In this document: positions 6,204 through 9,097 of the stretch, piece by piece
Position numbering within the stretch: position 1 is the stretch's first letter
How the letters are laid out: each line of letters starts with the position of its first letter
Assembly: GCA_047616325.1 (NCBI GenBank)
Contig: JBLHGN010000141.1
Coordinates: 1-9,097, forward strand
Direction of reading: 5' to 3'
Length of the DNA stretch: 9,097 nucleotides
From: JBLHGN01 sp047616325
Lineage (GTDB): Bacteria > Pseudomonadota > Gammaproteobacteria > Pseudomonadales > Cellvibrionaceae
Notes under the pieces: generated by a model
Databases searched by the model: none
What the model was told of the DNA's origin: nothing
The model's input: the letters and a program-made list of their open reading frames with translations, nothing else
Program-made: the position numbers and the translations under genes

Positions 6204-9097
6204 CTAATCGAAAACACCAAAAACAACATAGGCGACCTGCTCGGCCGTGTGCCGGCGCTCATCGTCCCTCAATTGATCTTCATCGACAGACAGCGTTAGC
6301 GAGCTGGCAGTCAGTGGTCCACTTATTACGGCCCAACCTCCATTACCCCCATCCATAGCGGTTTGCGATACCACAGCTGAAGAAATATTACTTGCTCCCT
6401 CAATAGTATAAGCACTGGGGCTATAGGTTATCCCCCTAATTCTGTCTGCACCAACACTGGCAAGATACTCAACCCCTCCGACTGAACCGCGGCCTGTTTC
6501 AAGCACAATATATCCAATAGTTTCATCCACGCGTATATCATTTGAATCTTCTCCAACGTGCTTGCCAACATAAAGTGTATCAGCATCGACGGGCGAAGAT
6601 GGTGAAGCACCACGACTCCAGAACACGCTAAATGAAGGATCATTGGCACTCATCACTTGCCCGATAACCACAGGATCCGTGTAATTGTTAATATAGTTTC
6701 TATTTTCACCTAACCAGGAAGCTCTATGATCGGTAGTAGTGGAAGTATATTTAACTGCCTCCATGCTAATTCCATGCTCCGCCAAATTATAGCTGCCCTC
6801 CTCGGCAACAACATAATGCACGGATATTGGCGCCATTGATTCCAGGGAAACGCCCGCTCGTTGAATTTTAAGATCAAAGCTACCCACTTCTGCATTGCGA
6901 ATTCGTATTACAGCTGGGGCATGTGAACTATCATAAACTGGCGATGCAACCACCACCATAGAGCGATAATTTCTTCCCACGTAAATGGTTTGCCACTCTT
7001 CTGAAACGTTAGCTACAACCGCCGTGCGGATATGCGCTTGAGAAGGCTCTGCAAAAGTTGGGTCTGTTCCATTTTCAAATTCTTGCACATTAGTAAGCCC
7101 GTCCAAGTCAGTATCTATTGAGGCATCACTAGCATCAAAGGGATTCAATGCAAATTGTTGCTCCCACACGTCAGGCATGCCGTCATTGTCATCGTCCAGA
7201 TCCGCAACATCACCTATTCCATCTTCGTCGTTATCAGCGAACTCCGTAGGATCATTGGGGAAAACATCGGCATTGTCGCCCACACCATCACCATCGCTAT
7301 CGACTGTCTCGGTGGCATCGTTTGGAAATGCATCGCTGTTGTCACCAACACCATCAGCATCGCTATCAAGCCATTCGCTAGGGTCGAAGGGGAATGCATC
7401 TTGGCTATCGGTAAAACCATCGCCATCGCTATCACAACTCAAAGGGCGAAGCACAATTGCGTTGGCATTAAGTAGAGACTCCAGGGTGTCGATTTCAGAA
7501 CACAACAAACTTTCATTTCCAAGTAAGTTCACATAAGAAAGCTGAGGGAGATTAAACAATAATCCAATGCTAACTAATTGATTGTCGCTAACATCTAGGG
7601 ATACAAGTTGATTCAATGAGTCAATTGCGGCGATATCAAGAAGTTGATTGCCACTCAAGTTAAGGCTTCTAAGATTCGTAAAGTCATTGAATGAATACGT
7701 ATCGTTAAACCCTGTATTACTTAAATCTAGCACTCGCCATTTTTGAAAATCACCCAAGAAAGGGTCTCTCAGTGATTCCACAAAGCCATTAATATCAATA
7801 ATCGCGATACCGCCAAGACCCAATTCTGTTAGTCCCGGATTATTGCCAATAATGGGCGTGACTTCATCGATCAGAATACCGGTGTTGCCGGACAAGTTGA
7901 GCGCCGTCAACTGCGTGAGCTGATTCAAAATTCCAACTCCTGAAAATTGATTCAATCGATTATTACTAAGATCCAGTTCCGACAGTGATGATAGTCGAGC
8001 AAAATCGCTGAGTACTTCAATGGCATTGCCACTTAGATCTAAACGACGTAAGCCAATGAAGTTATCTAGCGGGTAGGTATCAACAAGCCCCGTTGCACTT
8101 AAATCCAGCGCTTGCCAATGGTCATAGTTACCGGTAGAGGGATTGAACAATGTGTTCAAGAAGCTATTGATATCGGAGATAGCAATGCCGCCAACACCCA
8201 ATTCTGTTAGGCCCGGATTATTGCCAAGAATGGTCATGACTTCATCAATCAGAATACCGGTGTTGCCGGACAAGTTGAGTGCTGTCAACTGTGTAAGCTG
8301 GCTCAAAATTCCCACACCTGAAAATTGATTCAATTGATTTTCGCTGAGATCCAATTCCGACAGTGATGTTAACTGATCAAAACTGCTGAGCATCTCGATG
8401 GCATTGCCACTTAAATTCAGGCGACTAAGATTGACAAAACTATCGAGCGAGTAGGTATCAACAATCCCCGTTGCACTCAGGTCCAGCGCATGCCATTGGT
8501 CATAGTTGCCGGTAGAGGGGTTTCGCAATGTGTCGAAGAAGCTATAGCTGTCGGAGATCGCGATGCCGCCTACACCCAATTCTATTAGGCCAGGATTATT
8601 GCCAATAATAGGCACTACATCATCGATCAGAATACCAGTGTTACCGGACAAGTTCAGTGCCGTCAACTGCGTGAGCTGGCTCAAAATCCACACCGTTGAA
8701 AATTGATTCAGTTGATTATCGCTGAGATCCAACTTCATCAGTTGAGATAAATTCTCCAGACCAAAGACATCCATCAAGCCATTGCCATGTAAATCCAGAT
8801 TTTGAAGATTCACAAAATCTCTAAAGTCATAGACATAGCTCAACCCCGTTGCACTTAGATCCAACACTTGCCATTGGTCATAGGTGCCGGTAGAGGGATT
8901 TCGCAATATGTTAAAGAAACTATTGCTGTCGAAGATCGCGATGCCGCCAATACCCAATTCTGATAGGCCCGGATTATTGCCAATAATAGGCACTACATCA
9001 TCGATCAGAATACCAGTGTTACCGGACAAGTTCAGTGCCGTCAACTGCGTGAGCTGGCTCAAAATCCACACCGTTGAAAATTGATTCAGTTGATTAT
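6204..9097 (-). CDS. Large leucine-rich-repeat / thrombospondin type-3-repeat protein, C-terminal part, probably secreted
   Basis: The frame is open at the window end, so the start, any signal peptide and further repeats are missing. 964 residues are seen. From the N-terminal side: four 126-residue leucine-rich supermodules (to about base 7584), each with LTALNLSGN, a GNNPGL.ELG segment, a W..LDLSATG strand and an LSELDLS-type strand; a capping piece ending LRPLSCD; Asp-rich type-3 repeats such as DSDGDGVGDNADVFPNDPTE (7433 to about 7059), which in this family bind calcium; and a final 284 residues or so of beta-rich sequence. In that last part YVGRNYRSMVVVASPVY, VHYVVAEEG and ETIGYIVLETG recall lectin-like modules of large marine bacterial proteins. 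Protein or glycan binding at the surface or outside the cell is likely but inferred. No C-terminal anchor or sorting motif is visible; the end is AEQVAYVVFGVFD. Confidence 0.88.
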   Translation of the reverse strand, partial: NQLNQFSTVWILSQLTQLTALNLSGNTGILIDDVVPIIGNNPGLSELGIGGIAIFDSNSFFNILRNPSTGTYDQWQVLDLSATGLSYVYDFRDFVNLQNLDLHGNGLMDVFGLENLSQLMKLDLSDNQLNQFSTVWILSQLTQLTALNLSGNTGILIDDVVPIIGNNPGLIELGVGGIAISDSYSFFDTLRNPSTGNYDQWHALDLSATGIVDTYSLDSFVNLSRLNLSGNAIEMLSSFDQLTSLSELDLSENQLNQFSGVGILSQLTQLTALNLSGNTGILIDEVMTILGNNPGLTELGVGGIAISDINSFLNTLFNPSTGNYDHWQALDLSATGLVDTYPLDNFIGLRRLDLSGNAIEVLSDFARLSSLSELDLSNNRLNQFSGVGILNQLTQLTALNLSGNTGILIDEVTPIIGNNPGLTELGLGGIAIIDINGFVESLRDPFLGDFQKWRVLDLSNTGFNDTYSFNDFTNLRSLNLSGNQLLDIAAIDSLNQLVSLDVSDNQLVSIGLLFNLPQLSYVNLLGNESLLCSEIDTLESLLNANAIVLRPLSCDSDGDGFTDSQDAFPFDPSEWLDSDADGVGDNSDAFPNDATETVDSDGDGVGDNADVFPNDPTEFADNDEDGIGDVADLDDDNDGMPDVWEQQFALNPFDASDASIDTDLDGLTNVQEFENGTDPTFAEPSQAHIRTAVVANVSEEWQTIYVGRNYRSMVVVASPVYDSSHAPAVIRIRNAEVGSFDLKIQRAGVSLESMAPISVHYVVAEEGSYNLAEHGISMEAVKYTSTTTDHRASWLGENRNYINNYTDPVVIGQVMSANDPSFSVFWSRGASPSSPVDADTLYVGKHVGEDSNDIRVDETIGYIVLETGRGSVGGVEYLASVGADRIRGITYSPSAYTIEGASNISSAVVSQTAMDGGNGGWAVISGPLTASSLTLSVDEDQLRDDERRHTAEQVAYVVFGVFD
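7059..7433 (-). repeat. 66-bp tandem type-3 (calcium-binding) repeats
   Basis: The motif CATCGCTATC recurs at 7424-7433, 7358-7367 and 7292-7301, with a diverged copy ending at 7235, a strict 66-bp spacing. It encodes D.DGDG.GD..DAFP.DPTE units of 22 residues. The region then degrades into DLDDDNDGMPDVWE and a final DTDLDGLTNVQEFENGTDP unit, the usual way such arrays end. Confidence 0.85.
7584..9095 (-). repeat. 378-bp tandem leucine-rich supermodules, four copies in window
   Basis: The segment GTGTTGCCGG / GTGTTACCGG starts at 7882, 8260, 8638 and 9016, exactly 378 bp apart. Copies run 9095-8718, 8717-8340, 8339-7962 and 7961-7584, each 126 codons. Bases 8971-9097 and 8593-8719 read identically over 127 bp, while the copy nearest the type-3 repeats is the most diverged. 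The array probably continues beyond the window. Confidence 0.92.

Noticed and set aside
7177..7536. A Ser/Pro-rich + strand open frame
   Set aside because: It is the antisense shadow of the Asp-rich calcium repeats; the repetitive composition follows from the complementary codons.
7584..9097. The 378-bp repeats as a CRISPR array or mobile-element repeats
   Set aside because: The repeats are coding, in frame and contiguous without spacers, and encode leucine-rich modules.

Overview
The window looks like a chromosomal segment of a marine-type gammaproteobacterium. The evidence is a SelD C-terminus of the kind found in FAD-oxidoreductase/SelD fusions, a VF530-type DNA-binding protein, a TraB/GumN-family protein, and a large secreted protein with leucine-rich and thrombospondin type-3-like repeats. 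The placement near Cellvibrionales or Alteromonadales is inferred from protein character only; no marker gene is present.

Layout on the + strand: the 3' part of selD (1-705), then a VF530/DUF2132-type gene with a long low-complexity tail (896-1471). Converging on it from the minus strand is a heavily decayed TraB/GumN-family gene (about 2617 to 1562), with two in-frame stops and three frameshifts. About 250 bp without a gene follow. Next comes a divergent pair: a small exported protein on the minus strand (3253-2870) and an HxlR-family regulator on the + strand (3428-3934). They are separated by an intergenic region with a perfect 14-bp inverted repeat, a good operator candidate. An OmpR-type response regulator (4126-4794) overlaps the start of its cognate sensor histidine kinase. 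The kinase frame carries an in-frame TAA inside its first membrane segment, immediately followed by ATG (4871-4876). A strong bidirectional hairpin terminator (about 6102-6130) ends the two-component operon and also serves the convergent gene. The last third is the C-terminal 964 codons of a large minus-strand protein (9097-6204). It has 378-bp tandem leucine-rich supermodules, 66-bp calcium-binding type-3 repeats and a C-terminal beta-rich region.

How the genes work together: the two-component pair is a clear functional unit, possibly impaired by the nonsense codon. The HxlR regulator probably controls itself and the divergent exported protein. SelD, VF530, the TraB/GumN remnant and the repeat protein have no visible functional link to one another. 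I see no defence, mobile or biosynthetic system and no RNA gene. The most interesting points are the interrupted kinase, the TraB/GumN relic, the operator architecture, and the nearly identical repeat modules of the large surface or secreted protein.
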